Assembly (NCBI GenBank): GCA_963723165.1
Contig: CAVRPP010000005.1
Location: 338,539-402,538 of the forward strand
Direction of reading: 5' to 3'
Origin: UBA4744 sp963723165
GTDB lineage: Bacteria; Actinomycetota; Acidimicrobiia; Spongiisociales; UBA4744
DNA: 64,000 bases
In this document: positions 42,575 through 52,235 of the stretch, piece by piece
How positions within the stretch are numbered: position 1 is the stretch's first letter
Layout of the letters: each line of letters starts with the position of its first letter
Position numbers and translations under genes: made by a program
Notes under the pieces: generated by a model
What the model was told of the DNA's origin: nothing
The model's database searches: none
Seen by the model: only the letters and a program-made list of their open reading frames with translations

Positions 42575-43599
42575 ATGCCAATCCACAATTTCTCGCCACT
42601 GCGTGGACGGCGGGTCGAGTTCACGATCGACTCGGAAGCCGTCAAGAACAACATCCTCGGGGACCCCACCACCCGGAGGGTCGCCGTCTACCTCCCGGAG
42701 GGGTACGACGATTCCGATGAGACCTATCCGGTCTTCGTCGACCTGGTCGGTTTCACCGGCAGCGGACTGGCGCACTTCAACTGGCGACCATTCGGCGACA
42801 ACATACCCCAACGCCTCGACCGGTTGGTCGCTGCGGGAACGATGGGCCCGGTCGTCACCGTGTTCCCCGATTGTTTCACGTCGCTGGGCGGCAACCAGTA
42901 CATCAACTCAGCAGCCATGGGTAATTGGGAGGATTTCCTCATCGACGAGATGCTCCCGGAGGTCGAAAAGCGATTCCGGGTCAAAGGGGGGCGGGACCAC
43001 CGGGCGGTGTTCGGCAAGTCAAGCGGCGGATACGGGGCCATCGTCCACGGACTGCGTCGGGCCGACGCCTGGGGAGCGGTGGCCTGCCACTCCGGGGACA
43101 TGGGATTCCTGCTCTGCTACCTGACGGCCATGCCCCAGCTACTCGACACCGTCAACGAACACGGAGGGATTGCCGGGCTTCTCGCTCACTTCGAAACGAA
43201 ACCCAAGCTGAGTGGCGACGACACCCACCGGCTGATGGACATGGCGATGGCCGCCACCTACGACCCCGATGTTGACTGCACCGAAAGGCATCCGCCTGCC
43301 GCTCGATCTGAACACCGGCGAACTCATCGAGGAGCGTTGGGCCAACTGGATGCGCCACGACCCGGTCGAGTTCGTCAGACAAGCCGGAGTGCCAGGCCAA
43401 TCTGCGGTCACTCAACGGCCTGTACATCGATTGCGGGTCCAAAGACCAGTACGCGCTCGTGTACGGAGCCAGAGCGTTCAAAGGTGAGCTCGAGAATGCC
43501 GGCATCGATCACCACTATGAAGAGTTCGACGATGACCACACCGCCGTGGACTACCGCCAGGACGTCTCGTTTCCGTACCTGTACCAGGCGATCGCGTAA
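42575..43599 (+). CDS. alpha/beta-hydrolase esterase (esterase D-like), two frameshifts
   Basis: The protein shows the esterase D / FrmB-like fold: RVAVYLPEGYDDSDETYPVF, VTVFPDCFTSLGGNQYINSA, DEMLPEVEKRFRV and the nucleophile motif GKSSGGYGAI. The C-terminal third is spread over other frames (RLPLDLNTGELIEERWANWM from about 43285, then ANLRSLNGLYIDCGSKDQY from about 43395, and the catalytic His in HHYEEFDDDHTAVDYR). Removing two extra bases gives 340 residues ending at 43599. The substrate is unknown. Confidence 0.78.
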
Positions 43600-43645
43600 A
43601 GCTTCAACCTGAAGTCGAACCTGAAGGTGCTCCCGGGTCGCCTTC

Positions 43646-44267
43646 TCATCGCCCCTCCCGCACGATCGCTCGAACAAGCCTCGGGACCACGGTGCCGGCC
43701 GGGCCGTCCAGCTTGACGGCGGCCAGTTCGTCGTGGTCGGTTTCTCCCTGGTTGACGATCACCAGGGGCTTGCCCCGACGGGCGGTTTTGGCGACCACAG
43801 AGGCGGCCGGGTAAATCGACAGAGTGCTCCCAATCGCCAAGACGGCGTCGGAGTCATAAGCCCACACGGCAGCCCGTTTCATCGGTTCGGGGGGCAGCAT
43901 CTCCCCGAACATCACCATCGACGGTTTCAGCACTCCCCCGCACTCGGTGCATGCCGGGTCGGGATCGCCGTCTTCGAGCCGCTGCCGGACCGCCGCAAAG
44001 GGCACGACCGTCTTGCATTCCCAACAGGTGACGGTGGCGGCGTTGCCGTGCAGTTCCGCCACCTGGTCGGCGGGCAGGCCGGCCGCCTGGTGGAGACCAT
44101 CAACGTTCTGAGTGGCGCACCCGACCATCCGCCCCGCCTCCCACAGGGCGACGATGGCGTAGTGAGCAGCGTTCGGCTCGACCGAGTCGCCGATCAGCCG
44201 TTCGTTGAGCATCATCTGCCATGAGCGCCGCCGAGCGGCCGGGTTCCCAACAAAAGCCCCCAGCGAG
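43646..44267 (-). pseudogene. 5'-truncated duplicate of the sirtuin gene
   Basis: This stretch copies the last two thirds of the sirtuin gene at 44687-45618 (from SLGAFVGNPAARRRSWQ to the stop) with only two differences in 618 bp. It ends in REGR and a TGA and, unlike the full copy, has an intact last segment (GTVVPRLVRAIVREGR). It lacks the NAD-binding GAGIS region, so it cannot be an active deacetylase alone. The break occurs at 44267. Confidence 0.8.
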
Positions 44268-45307
44268 CTGAGTGTGTTCTCGGTCACTACGGGTCGGGCA
44301 GGCCGGAATCAACGCGGGGTCGGGAGAAGGACCAGCTCGGGCAGGTGGAAGTCAAGTGGGGTTGGGTAGGTACGCATCTCAGGGAGCGTTATGTCAGGAG
44401 GCTGGACGCCTACGGACGCGATCCGCCACAAGGTCGACAATCTCCCGGTAGGCGTGAACTGCAGGCGAATCCGAGAGTCCTTCCACCACGGAACCCCCAT
44501 CGGCCAGTCTGGGAATCCTTTTGTCAAGAGGCACGACGACGGCCGGTCGGATCACTCGCTTTTCGTACTCCTGGATGGTGAGTTCGTTTCTTTCGTCTCC
44601 GGAGTCCAGCAGGACAACATGCAGCCTCCGCGAGAACCCCAGAAGCCGAAGAGTCTCGGTCATCAGCTTCACCGACGACGAATTGGTTAGCGCCCCTCCC
44701 GCACGATCGCTCGAACAAGCCTCGGGACACGGTGCCGGCCGGGCCGTCCAGCTTGACGGCGGCCAGTTCGTCGTGGTCGGTTTCTCCCTGGTTGACGATC
44801 ACCAGGGGCTTGCCCCGACGGGCGGTTTTGGCGACCACAGAGGCGGCCGGGTAAATCGACAGAGTGCTCCCAATCGCCAAGACGGCGTCGGAGTCATAAG
44901 CCCACACGGCAGCCCGTTTCATCGGTTCGGGGGGCAGCATCTCCCCGAACATCACCATCGACGGTTTCAGCACTCCCCCGCACTCGGTGCATGCCGGGTC
45001 GGGATCGCCGTCTTCGAGCCGCTGCCGGACCGCCGCAAAGGGCACGACCGTCTTGCATTCCCAACAGGTGACGGTGGCGGCGTTGCCGTGCAGTTCCGCC
45101 ACCTGGTCGGCGGGCAGGCCGGCCGCCTGGTGGAGACCATCAACGTTCTGAGTGGCGCACCCGACCATCCGCCCCGCCTCCCACAGGGCGACGATGGCGT
45201 AGTGAGCAGCGTTCGGCTCGACAGAGTCGCCGATCAGCCGTTCGTTGAGCATCATCTGCCATGAGCGCCGCCGAGCGGCCGGGTTCCCAACAAAAGCCCC
45301 CAGCGAG
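43650..45307. repeat. 618-bp direct repeat (43650-44267 and 44691-45307)
   Basis: The two copies differ by one substitution (44192 region) and one deletion (a C lost near 44735 in the second copy). Between them lie 423 bp with a fragment of another gene. Near-identity implies a recent duplication or gene conversion. Confidence 0.9.
44394..44690 (-). pseudogene. C-terminal fragment of a CpaE/MinD-like ATPase
   Basis: The reverse strand encodes NSSSVKLMTETLRLLGFSRR, LHVVLLDSGDERNELTIQEY, RPAVVVPLDKRIPRLADGGS and DSPAVHAYREIVDLVADRV. This resembles the end of CpaE/ParA-type ATPases (SVK...ALETL..LGF, then a beta strand, then an IP-x-DxxIPR..N.G.PV..). The Walker A part is missing; the homology is cut exactly where the sirtuin repeat starts (44690). 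It is a gene relic inserted between the repeats. Confidence 0.55.
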
Positions 45308-45618
45308 AAGTCGGCCGGGTCGACCCGCTTCCACAATCCATCGGGTCCCCGGAAGTCGGGGATGCCCGATTCGGTGGAGATCCCCGCCCCGGTGAACACC
45401 ACGATCCGGTCGGCGGCGGCAAGGACCTCGACGGCCGCGGTCATCTGCTCGCGTTTGGTCCATTCCTCCGCCTCACCCGCCACCGCAATGTCGTGCAACG
45501 GGTCGTCGGGATCGAGCAGCGAGTCGAGGTACTCGCCGTAGTCGGTGGCGTGTTCCTTCTCCCATCCGGGAGCGAACGCTTGCCGGCCCACTTCGGCGGG
45601 GTCAACGTCTTTGGGCAT
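44687..45618 (-). CDS. cobB: Sir2-family NAD-dependent deacylase, copy with full N-terminus
   Basis: The protein starts MPKDVDPAEVGRQAFAPGWE and has the sirtuin core: RIVVFTGAGISTESGIPDFR, the catalytic His region ATQNVDGLHQAAG, VAELHGNAATVTCWECK and the second Cys pair CTECGG of a zinc site, KPSMVMFGEMLP, LAIGSTLSIYPAA and LVIVNQGETDHDEL. A missing base near 44735 shifts the last 15 residues; corrected length is 310. The start overlaps the preceding sirtuin stop (TGATG). An extra 70-residue N-terminus before the core is unusual. The product would remove acyl groups from lysines using NAD+. Confidence 0.85.
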
Positions 45619-46466
45619 CAGATCACCTCTTCGAGGAAGTCGACAATGGGTGGCACCACCACCGTGGCAGGGGCCTTGATGGAGCGTCCGAAGTCCATCC
45701 GTTCGGCCAGAAGTGAAAACGGGTTGGTCTCGGGGTTGATGTCGATGAGGGCGGCCCCGTTGAGCCCGGCCAGGGCAAACACGTCGTGGGGTAGCCTGGT
45801 CGCCCCGGAGGTGCCGATCACCAGTACCAGCGACGCTCGCTTGGCGGCGGCCCGGGCCGAGTGGATCCGGTAGTGCTCTTCGGTGTAGGTCTCGTCGAAC
45901 CACAGGGTGTGGGGGCGGGTCATCGCTCCGCATTTGGGGCAGACCAATTGGTCCCGGTCTTCTTGGCTGAGCGGTTCGTCCTGGTCGGTTGGCCCGATCC
46001 CGGGTGGGATCGGCCAGGTGTCCAGGCAGCAGGGGGCACCGCAGCGCATCAGGTGGAGGTTGCCGTGTCCTTCATACACCCGGTCCGGGTGGTGGCCGGC
46101 CTGGTGGTGGAGGCCGTCGATGTTCTGGGTGATCACCAGGAACCGCTCCCCCACTGCCCGTTCCAGCCGGACCAGGGCGAGGTGGGCGGCGTTGGGCGGG
46201 GCCGACCCCCACGTGTTGCGGCGCCACAGCGACCAGGCCCAGTACTGCTCGGGGTGGGCGGAGAAAAACGAAAGTGTGGAGATCTCCTCGGGGCGATAGA
46301 CATCGGAGCCGACCGTCCAGAAGCCGCCGTTGCCCCGGAAGGTGGGGATGCCCGACTCGGCGGAGATACCCGCCCCGGTCAGGGCGATCACCCGCCCGGG
46401 TCGGTGCACGGCCTTGGCCAGCAGCACCTTCAGGTCGGTGGACAGCTCATACATATCGGTGTTCAT
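45618..46466 (-). CDS. second Sir2-family protein, distinct subfamily
   Basis: This 282-residue sirtuin has RVIALTGAGISAESGIPTFR, FLVITQNIDGLHHQAGHHPD, RVYEGHGNLHLMRCGAPCCL and CPKCGAMTRPHTLWFDETY, VLVIGTSGATRLPHDVFA and ALIDINPETNPFSLLAE. The zinc-site Cys residues are present but with unusual spacing (C-x3-C-C then C-x2-C). It is only distantly similar to its neighbour, so the pair is not a recent duplication. It starts in the stop of the unknown 178-residue protein (ATGA) and its stop overlaps the next sirtuin start. Confidence 0.88.
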   Translation of the reverse strand: MNTDMYELSTDLKVLLAKAVHRPGRVIALTGAGISAESGIPTFRGNGGFWTVGSDVYRPEEISTLSFFSAHPEQYWAWSLWRRNTWGSAPPNAAHLALVRLERAVGERFLVITQNIDGLHHQAGHHPDRVYEGHGNLHLMRCGAPCCLDTWPIPPGIGPTDQDEPLSQEDRDQLVCPKCGAMTRPHTLWFDETYTEEHYRIHSARAAAKRASLVLVIGTSGATRLPHDVFALAGLNGAALIDINPETNPFSLLAERMDFGRSIKAPATVVVPPIVDFLEEVI

Positions 46467-46999
46467 TCGAGATCAGCGAGGAAGGTCGGGGTCCATGATT
46501 CCAGCCCGCGCCGGAGCGCCCCCTCATCGATACGGTCGGCGGCATGGTTGGTGAACCCGGTGGGGAGCGATCCGAAGATCTCGATTCCGTAGGCGGTCCC
46601 GTTGGAGGCCACGAGTTCCACCACCAGCGCATTCCAGCTCGGCCGGTGGTCCGCAGGGTCGACAATTGCGATCGCCTGCCATGCCTGCTCGACGTCGTCG
46701 TCGGGGGGCAGCACCACGTACGCTCTGCCGTTGCTCTCGAAGTATCCGATCGAAGCAGACCAGCCGATCGGGGCGTCACTCGTCCATTCGAAGCTCACTG
46801 CAGTGGAGGTCTCGTAATCCGCGACAAACATGAAGTACGGCGGGTCCCATTCTTCCGGGTCGTAGCCCGGGTAGAGCGGCCCAACCAGCGGATCGAGCTC
46901 AACCGGCCGTTCGGGAACCAGCACCCCGCCACCCTCTCCCTCAAGGCGGACAAGGGTGATGAGCTCGTCGAGCCGGTCGGTCAGCGGAGTGATATCCAC
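46463..46999 (-). CDS. unknown 178-residue protein coupled to the sirtuins
   Basis: The protein begins MDITPLTDRLDELITLVRLE, has a middle part rich in aromatic and acidic residues (YPGYDPEEWDPPYFMFVADY, SDAPIGWSASIGYFESNGRA) and ends RRGLESWTPTFLADLE. No family is recognised. Predicted mixed alpha/beta, cytosolic, no Cys. It overlaps the second sirtuin gene by four bases, so the two are likely made together; it could be a substrate or inhibitor. This is inference. Confidence 0.65.
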   Translation of the reverse strand: MDITPLTDRLDELITLVRLEGEGGGVLVPERPVELDPLVGPLYPGYDPEEWDPPYFMFVADYETSTAVSFEWTSDAPIGWSASIGYFESNGRAYVVLPPDDDVEQAWQAIAIVDPADHRPSWNALVVELVASNGTAYGIEIFGSLPTGFTNHAADRIDEGALRRGLESWTPTFLADLE

Positions 47000-47074
47000 T
47001 TGTCGTCCTTTCGGGATCGAGGAATCATGCCGCCCGTCGGGTATCGACCGGATGTCGGAATGTCTTGACCTGGG

Positions 47075-47485
47075 TTACGCATCTGGGTCCGCCTGGTTGA
47101 GGCCGACCAGCCGCTCGGCGAGGTTCGCGGCGTTCTCGAGAAACCGCTCGAAAACCGCCGCGTCGGTGGCGGGCAGGCGGTCGTGGGGCGTGACCAGCCA
47201 TCCTCCGGTACCCAACAGGATCCCGACCGAGTCGGCCAGCACACTCTCGATGCGAGGTTGAGCACCCAACAACTCGTGGAGACGAGCGAGACGTGGATCG
47301 GTCGGCGAGAGCAGTTTCTCCTGGTCGCCGATCCGGTGGAGTCGCTCGAAGAGGCCGTTCACCTCAGTGACCGTATACCCGATATCGACCAGCAAGCGCT
47401 CCTTGACGGCACCGCGAATCATGCCGGCCAGCTTGTAGCGCACCTCCGCGCTCTGAGATCCGGTGAACGTGTTGTTTCCTGTCAT
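47075..47485 (-). CDS. unknown helical protein at the head of the sirtuin cassette
   Basis: The protein (136 residues from ATG 47485) begins MTGNNTFTGSQSAEVRYKLA and is mainly helical (GAVKERLLVDIGYTVTEVNG, RLARLHELLGAQPRIESVLA, AVFERFLENAANLAERLVGL). No family is recognised. It is the first gene of the leftward group 47485 to 44687. A 41-bp element just upstream recurs before another small gene at 58109, at the same distance of 21 bases from the ATG. Confidence 0.6.
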   Translation of the reverse strand: MTGNNTFTGSQSAEVRYKLAGMIRGAVKERLLVDIGYTVTEVNGLFERLHRIGDQEKLLSPTDPRLARLHELLGAQPRIESVLADSVGILLGTGGWLVTPHDRLPATDAAVFERFLENAANLAERLVGLNQADPDA

Positions 47486-47491
47486 ACACAC

Positions 47492-47532
47492 TTTCTACCA
47501 GCCGGGTGTGACAGAAATGCTACGGAGAGTGG
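47492..47532 (-). promoter_or_regulatory. conserved upstream element, copy 1
   Basis: Reverse-strand CCACTCTCCGT, then TTCTGTCACA, then GGTAGAAA. The same order and spacing occurs at 58116-58157 (about 32 of 41 positions equal). In both, TGTCACA lies 21 bases before an ATG read on the minus strand. It is a candidate operator or promoter. Confidence 0.5.
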
Positions 47533-47624
47533 TTGCACCCGCTGATTGAGCGCCGCAGGCGTGTCGTGGAGTCTCGGCCAACCCTGCACGTGGCTCGGGT
47601 TGGCACGCTGCTACCTTCACTCGA

Positions 47625-49436
47625 ATGCAAAGTCGGGTGGGTGCGTTTGTCGTTCTGGCCCTCGTTCTCGGGGCGTGCGACGGTGGAGCAGATGCAACAA
47701 CCAGCGTTCCCTTGATCGATCTTCCCTCAACTTCTTCAACAGAGGTCGCGACGACGGCCACCCGGCCCCCGACTACCTCCACGGTGGCATCCGCGACCGA
47801 AGCGGCAGACATCATTTTCAGCGGTGGCGACGTCGTCACCATGGATCCGGCGCTCGGAACGGTCGAAGCGATCGCCATCCGCGGTGGAGTGATCGCGGCA
47901 GTCGGTACAGCCGAGGAGATCGATCGCCACGTCGGGCCAGACACGACCATCGTTGACCTCGACGGCCGGGCCATCGGCCCCGGGTTCGTCGATTCCCACA
48001 CCCACATCCTCACCGACATGGGAGGGATAGCGGCCGGTCAGCGTCTCGCCCTCGCCAACGGCATCACGTCTGTGGGCGAGGCTTCGGCCGAACCGGGGTT
48101 ACCCGAGCAGTTCATCGAAGCTGCGACATCCGGCGATCTGCGGGTGCGAACCACGTTGTACTTGGCGAGAACCGATCCGTGCGGTGAAGACCAGGGCACC
48201 TGGTTTGAGGCGTACGAACCGGATGCGATCCTCGCCGAGCGGGTCCGGGTGGGTGGCGTCAAGATCTTCTCCGACGGTGGGGTCTGCGGTGCCATCGCCA
48301 CCAGCGAGCCGTTCCTCGACGGTTACGACGTCGGTGATCCCTACCACAGCCTCTCCGTCCTCACCGGCTGGATACGGGAGGCCGACTCCGCCGGGTACCA
48401 GGTGATCATCCACGCCCAGGGCGATCGAGCGATCGAGGAGGTGCAAGACGCCTACGCGGCGGTTCTCGACGGACGTCCCAATACCTTGCGGCACCGGATC
48501 GAGCACAACGCCTTCGTCACTGAGGCGGTAGCCAAGCGCTACGGCGAGTTGGGACTGGTCCCGACCGTCTTTGGTATCTCCGAAGCATGCCGGGCCGACC
48601 TCGCCTGGACCGATTTCTACAAGGAGTACGGGGATCGGCCCGGGACCATCGCCGCTGCCAACCCGGGTCTGGTCGTCGCATGGCACGGAGATGATCCGTG
48701 GCTAGCTCCGATCAGTCCGATCCTCGAGCTCTTCAGCCTGGCGACGCGCATCACGGTCGGCGAGGACGGAACGATCTGTGAACCGCCCGACTGGATGGCC
48801 GACGGCGGGGTAAGCGTCGAGCAGGGCTTGGCGATGATGACCACCGGGTCGGCGTACGCGTTGCGCCAGGACCACCTCGTCGGCTCCCTCACGCCGGGCA
48901 AACTCGCGGACCTCGTCGTTCTATCCGACAACCCGCTCACCGTCCCGATCGATCAGCTCCCTTCGGTCGAGGTTCTCGCCACCGTGATCGGCGGCACCAC
49001 CGAGTACTGCGCACCCGGGTTCGAGACGTTGTGTCCCGGCTACACGATTCCCGAATCCCCGGTGGCCTCGGCGTCGAGGAGCCGGGAAGGGCACGGGCCC
49101 GAGCTGGTGTTCGACGGATCGGCCACCGGTGAGTCCTTCTGGTCGTCCGGAGGCGATCCGCCGGACTGGATCAGGGTCGACTTACCCGGACCCCAGACGG
49201 TGACGGAGATCCGTTTTGTCGTATTCCAGAACCCGCCGGGCGAGACCGTCCACGAACTCGAGGTTCTCGTGGACGGCGAGTGGACGCTCGTCGAGACTTT
49301 CCGGGGAGCCACCGAGACCGGCGACCTGCTCACCTGGCGCCCGCCGACGCCGCTGGCCGGCGTGTCGGCGTTTCGTATGACGACGCTCGAGAGCCTCTCG
49401 TGGCCCGAATGGTTCGAGATCGAGATCGATTACTGA
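47625..49436 (+). CDS. amidohydrolase lipoprotein with C-terminal discoidin-like domain
   Basis: This 603-residue protein has a signal peptide with lipobox LVLGAC (Cys18), a Ser/Thr linker, and a YtcJ-type amidohydrolase domain (about residues 60-470): IIFSGGDVVTMDPALGTVEA, GFVDSHTHILTDMGG with the metal-binding HxH, GYQVIIHAQGDRAIEEVQDA, LRHRIEHNAFVT, VVAWHGDDPW and LTPGKLADLVVLSDNP. A C-terminal F5/8-type C domain (SRSREGHGPELVFDGSATGE ... WPEWFEIEI) likely binds a surface glycan. It would hydrolyse an extracellular amide; substrate unknown. ATG 47625 lacks a strong ribosome site. Confidence 0.85.
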   Translation: MQSRVGAFVVLALVLGACDGGADATTSVPLIDLPSTSSTEVATTATRPPTTSTVASATEAADIIFSGGDVVTMDPALGTVEAIAIRGGVIAAVGTAEEIDRHVGPDTTIVDLDGRAIGPGFVDSHTHILTDMGGIAAGQRLALANGITSVGEASAEPGLPEQFIEAATSGDLRVRTTLYLARTDPCGEDQGTWFEAYEPDAILAERVRVGGVKIFSDGGVCGAIATSEPFLDGYDVGDPYHSLSVLTGWIREADSAGYQVIIHAQGDRAIEEVQDAYAAVLDGRPNTLRHRIEHNAFVTEAVAKRYGELGLVPTVFGISEACRADLAWTDFYKEYGDRPGTIAAANPGLVVAWHGDDPWLAPISPILELFSLATRITVGEDGTICEPPDWMADGGVSVEQGLAMMTTGSAYALRQDHLVGSLTPGKLADLVVLSDNPLTVPIDQLPSVEVLATVIGGTTEYCAPGFETLCPGYTIPESPVASASRSREGHGPELVFDGSATGESFWSSGGDPPDWIRVDLPGPQTVTEIRFVVFQNPPGETVHELEVLVDGEWTLVETFRGATETGDLLTWRPPTPLAGVSAFRMTTLESLSWPEWFEIEIDY

Positions 49437-49480
49437 CGCTTCGGGATCTACGCGGCAGGAGGGGCGTTGCCGTGCGGCAC

Positions 49481-49507
49481 CAACTCGAAGGAGTTCGCCT
49501 ACCAGCT
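49481..49507 (+). pseudogene. 27-bp fragment of deoC
   Basis: This segment equals 34979-35005 of deoC copy 2 with one mismatch and encodes the same residues in that frame (NSKEFAYQL against NSREFAYQL). The flanks do not match. It is a third trace of deoC in the window. Confidence 0.5.
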
Positions 49508-49583
49508 CAGACGGCGGGCACCGCTACGGCTGCGGAAATGTCGACCGTGAGCCGGCCACCGGCATCGCAGATAGACTCGAGCG

Positions 49584-51870
49584 ATGGCTGTCACAGACGC
49601 CCGCAGCTCACAAGCACGCGATCCCGAGGGGACCAACAGGCTCTTTGCGGATGTTCCGGCGGCGTTGCTGGCTGCCAAGCTCGCCCAACCCGTCCCCGTG
49701 CCCGGCCTCCTGCCCCGGTCCGAAGTCGTGGCAGAACTGACGACATCACCCGGGAAGCTCATCCTGATCAGCGCTCCCGCCGGGTGGGGGAAGACATCGC
49801 TGCTGGCCGCGTGGCTCGAAACCGAGGCAAACGGACGACCGTTCGCATTCCTTCGTCTCGAAGACGGCGACGACGATGCAGCCGTCTTCTGGACCTACGT
49901 CATTGCCGCTCTCCGGACGATCCACCCCGGATTCATGGCCTCCGAGGACGAGACGCTTCGCACACCCGGTATGGATCCGATGCGTCTGGTGGTCCCTCAA
50001 CTCGTCAACGAATTGGGTGAGATCAACGAGCCGATCGTGCTGGTGCTCGATGACTTCCACCTCACGACGCAACCACGTCTTCATGAGTCGGTCCGGTATC
50101 TGGTCGATCATCTGCCTTCAAATGTGAGCCTGGTGATCGCCACTCGAGCCGATCCGCCGCTTCCGCTCGGACGGCTCAGAGCGTCGGGCGAGATGACCGA
50201 GATACGGTCCGCACAGCTCGCCCTAACGCCGGCGGAGACGAAGACGCTGCTCGACGAGCGATTCGGTCTTCACATCGACGCCGCCGACGTCGAGCTGCTC
50301 TGCCGGCACACAGAAGGGTGGCCGGCAGCAGTGCACCTCGCCGGTCTCTCCCTCCAACGCCAGGACAACCCCAAAGGGTTCATCGAACGGTTCGCCGGAG
50401 ACGACCGCAACGTCGCCGACTACCTGACCAGCGAAGTGCTCGATCGGCTCTCTGATGAACAGAAGGAGTTCCTGCTCCGCACCTGCATACTCGATCACCT
50501 ATCCGGCCCGCTATGCGACGTGGTTGCCGGAGTCACCGGATCAGACGCAATGCTGGAGGAATTGGAGCGGCAGCAACCTGTTCCTGATCCCGCTCGACAA
50601 CCGTCGCGACTGGTATCGGTACCACCATCTGTTCGTCGAGTGGCTGCGCCACCGGCTACGCAGAACCAATCCAGAGCTGGCCCCCCAGCTGCATGCCCGG
50701 GCAAGTCGCTGGCACGCCGAGAACAACTCCCTTGGGCCGGCGATCGCACATGCAATCGCCGCGGGCGACCAACCCAGGGCCGCGGAACTGATAGACCGAT
50801 ACCTGGTACGCCCGGGTGGGGTTCCCTGGTCGACCTTCTGGGATTGGCTCTACCAACTCCCCGACGACATCGTCGCCACGTATCCCATGATCGCCATTGC
50901 TCGAGTGGCCCCGGCGCTGGCCCGCGGAGACTTCTCGAGCGGCTGGCATTGGATCGGTATTGCCGAAGCGGCGATCGCCACGGCGCCCGCCGAACTCCGG
51001 TCCGGGTACGAAACGATCGCCGGGCTGTACCGGGCGTTCTGTGAGCTGGCGGCGGGCGACAAGGGAGTCGCCCAGTCGGCACTAGGGGGAATCTCCGAAG
51101 AGCTCCGACAAACCGGCTCGAGAAGCTACCCGATAGCCATCGGCCTGGCGGGCATGGCCACGTTCTGGTCGGTTGGGGCGCTCGAATCGATCCCGGCACT
51201 GCAAGCGGCATCGGTGGCGCGAGAAAGGGCGTCGCTTCCCGACGGAGGCGTGACTGCCTTGCTCGCCGCCGCCTATGCGGAGCTCGGCGACTGGGCGGCC
51301 GCCGAGGCAACCGCCGAGGCAGCTCTGGCGCTGCCGCGTCCCTGGGAGCACTACAGCTACCCGGATCCCATGGCGGCTCACTATGCGATCGGGAAGGTCC
51401 GGATCGCTCAAGGCCGCCGTGACGAAGGAATCGACCAGATCAAGCAGGGTCTCGACCTGGCCCGGGGATGGGTCGAACCCGTCTTCATTGCCTACGGCTG
51501 TCTCGCCCTCGCCGACGCCATGGAGGATTACTCCGAGAAACGGGCGCTGGTCCGTGAGGCCCGCCAACTCGCCGACGCCAGCAACGATCCAGCCCGGGTC
51601 TCGCAGTTGGTGACCGCGGCCGAGCGGAACCTGTCGATGCGGCAGCCGCCCCAGCACACCGAAGGAACGGCGTACGTCGAGCCCCTCACCGACCGCGAAC
51701 GCGACGTCCTGCGCCTGCTGCGCAGCAAGCTCTCCCTCCGGGAGATCGCCGGCGAGCTGTACATCTCACACAACACCGTCAAGGGATACGCCAAGTCCAT
51801 CTACCGCAAACTCGGCGTGTCCTCCCGGGAAGCCGCCCTCGATGCCGCCCGCGAGCTGAACCTCTCCTAG
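49584..51870 (+). CDS. MalT-like LuxR-family regulator (STAND NTPase), one-base frameshift
   Basis: The protein has a Walker A motif (ISAPAGWGKTSLLAAWLE), Walker B-like VLVLDDFHL, the STAND-type HTEGWPAAVHLAGLSL, a TPR-like helical region and a C-terminal LuxR helix-turn-helix (PLTDRERDVLRLLRSKLSLR, EIAGELYISHNTVKGYAKSI). An extra C near 50572 (RSNLFLIPLDNRRDWYRYHH follows in the next frame) breaks the gene; corrected length is 761, normal for MalT-like proteins. It is the best candidate for control of nearby membrane genes, but no binding sites are identified. Confidence 0.85.
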
Positions 51871-51962
51871 AGCGCGACCCATTGTCCAACCGGCAGGACC
51901 CCCCGGGGGGTTCTCGGCGAGGGGGATGTCAGACCACCCCGCCATCCGGAACCATCGAAACC

Positions 51963-52235
51963 ATGTCCGAACCAGGTCAACCGAATCGCAGACGATTCAG
52001 CATCCGGGTCGCAGGGCGACTCAGCGCGGACCTCGCCGAGGACCTCGGTGGAGCGGCAAGACACGATCGCACCGGTGGCACCACGCTCACCGGTGAGTTC
52101 ATCGACCAGTCACAGATCTACGGCATCCTCGACCGTCTTCGACAACTCGGCATTGAAGTCCTGCGGTTCGAGACCTACCAGCCGAGCGGCGCGGATCAAC
52201 CGCCGGCCGCAGCAAGCAATGAGGAGGCGTCATGA
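51963..52235 (+). CDS. small unknown protein, 90 residues
   Basis: The protein begins MSEPGQPNRRRFSIRVAGRL and has TTLTGEFIDQSQIYGILDRL, then RQLGIEVLRFETYQP. It resembles a class of uncharacterised actinobacterial small proteins that end with a 'G-x-V-x-D-Q-x-x-L-x-G-L-L-x-R-I-R-x-L-G-L' segment. Its stop overlaps the start of the next gene (ATGA), so it is in an operon with the membrane proteins that follow. Confidence 0.6.
   Translation: MSEPGQPNRRRFSIRVAGRLSADLAEDLGGAARHDRTGGTTLTGEFIDQSQIYGILDRLRQLGIEVLRFETYQPSGADQPPAAASNEEAS

Noticed and set aside
45619..45933. N-terminal extension of the sirtuin frame
   Set aside because: It is Arg/His-rich and lies inside the other sirtuin gene in a different frame; ATG 45618 has a GAGGTG site.
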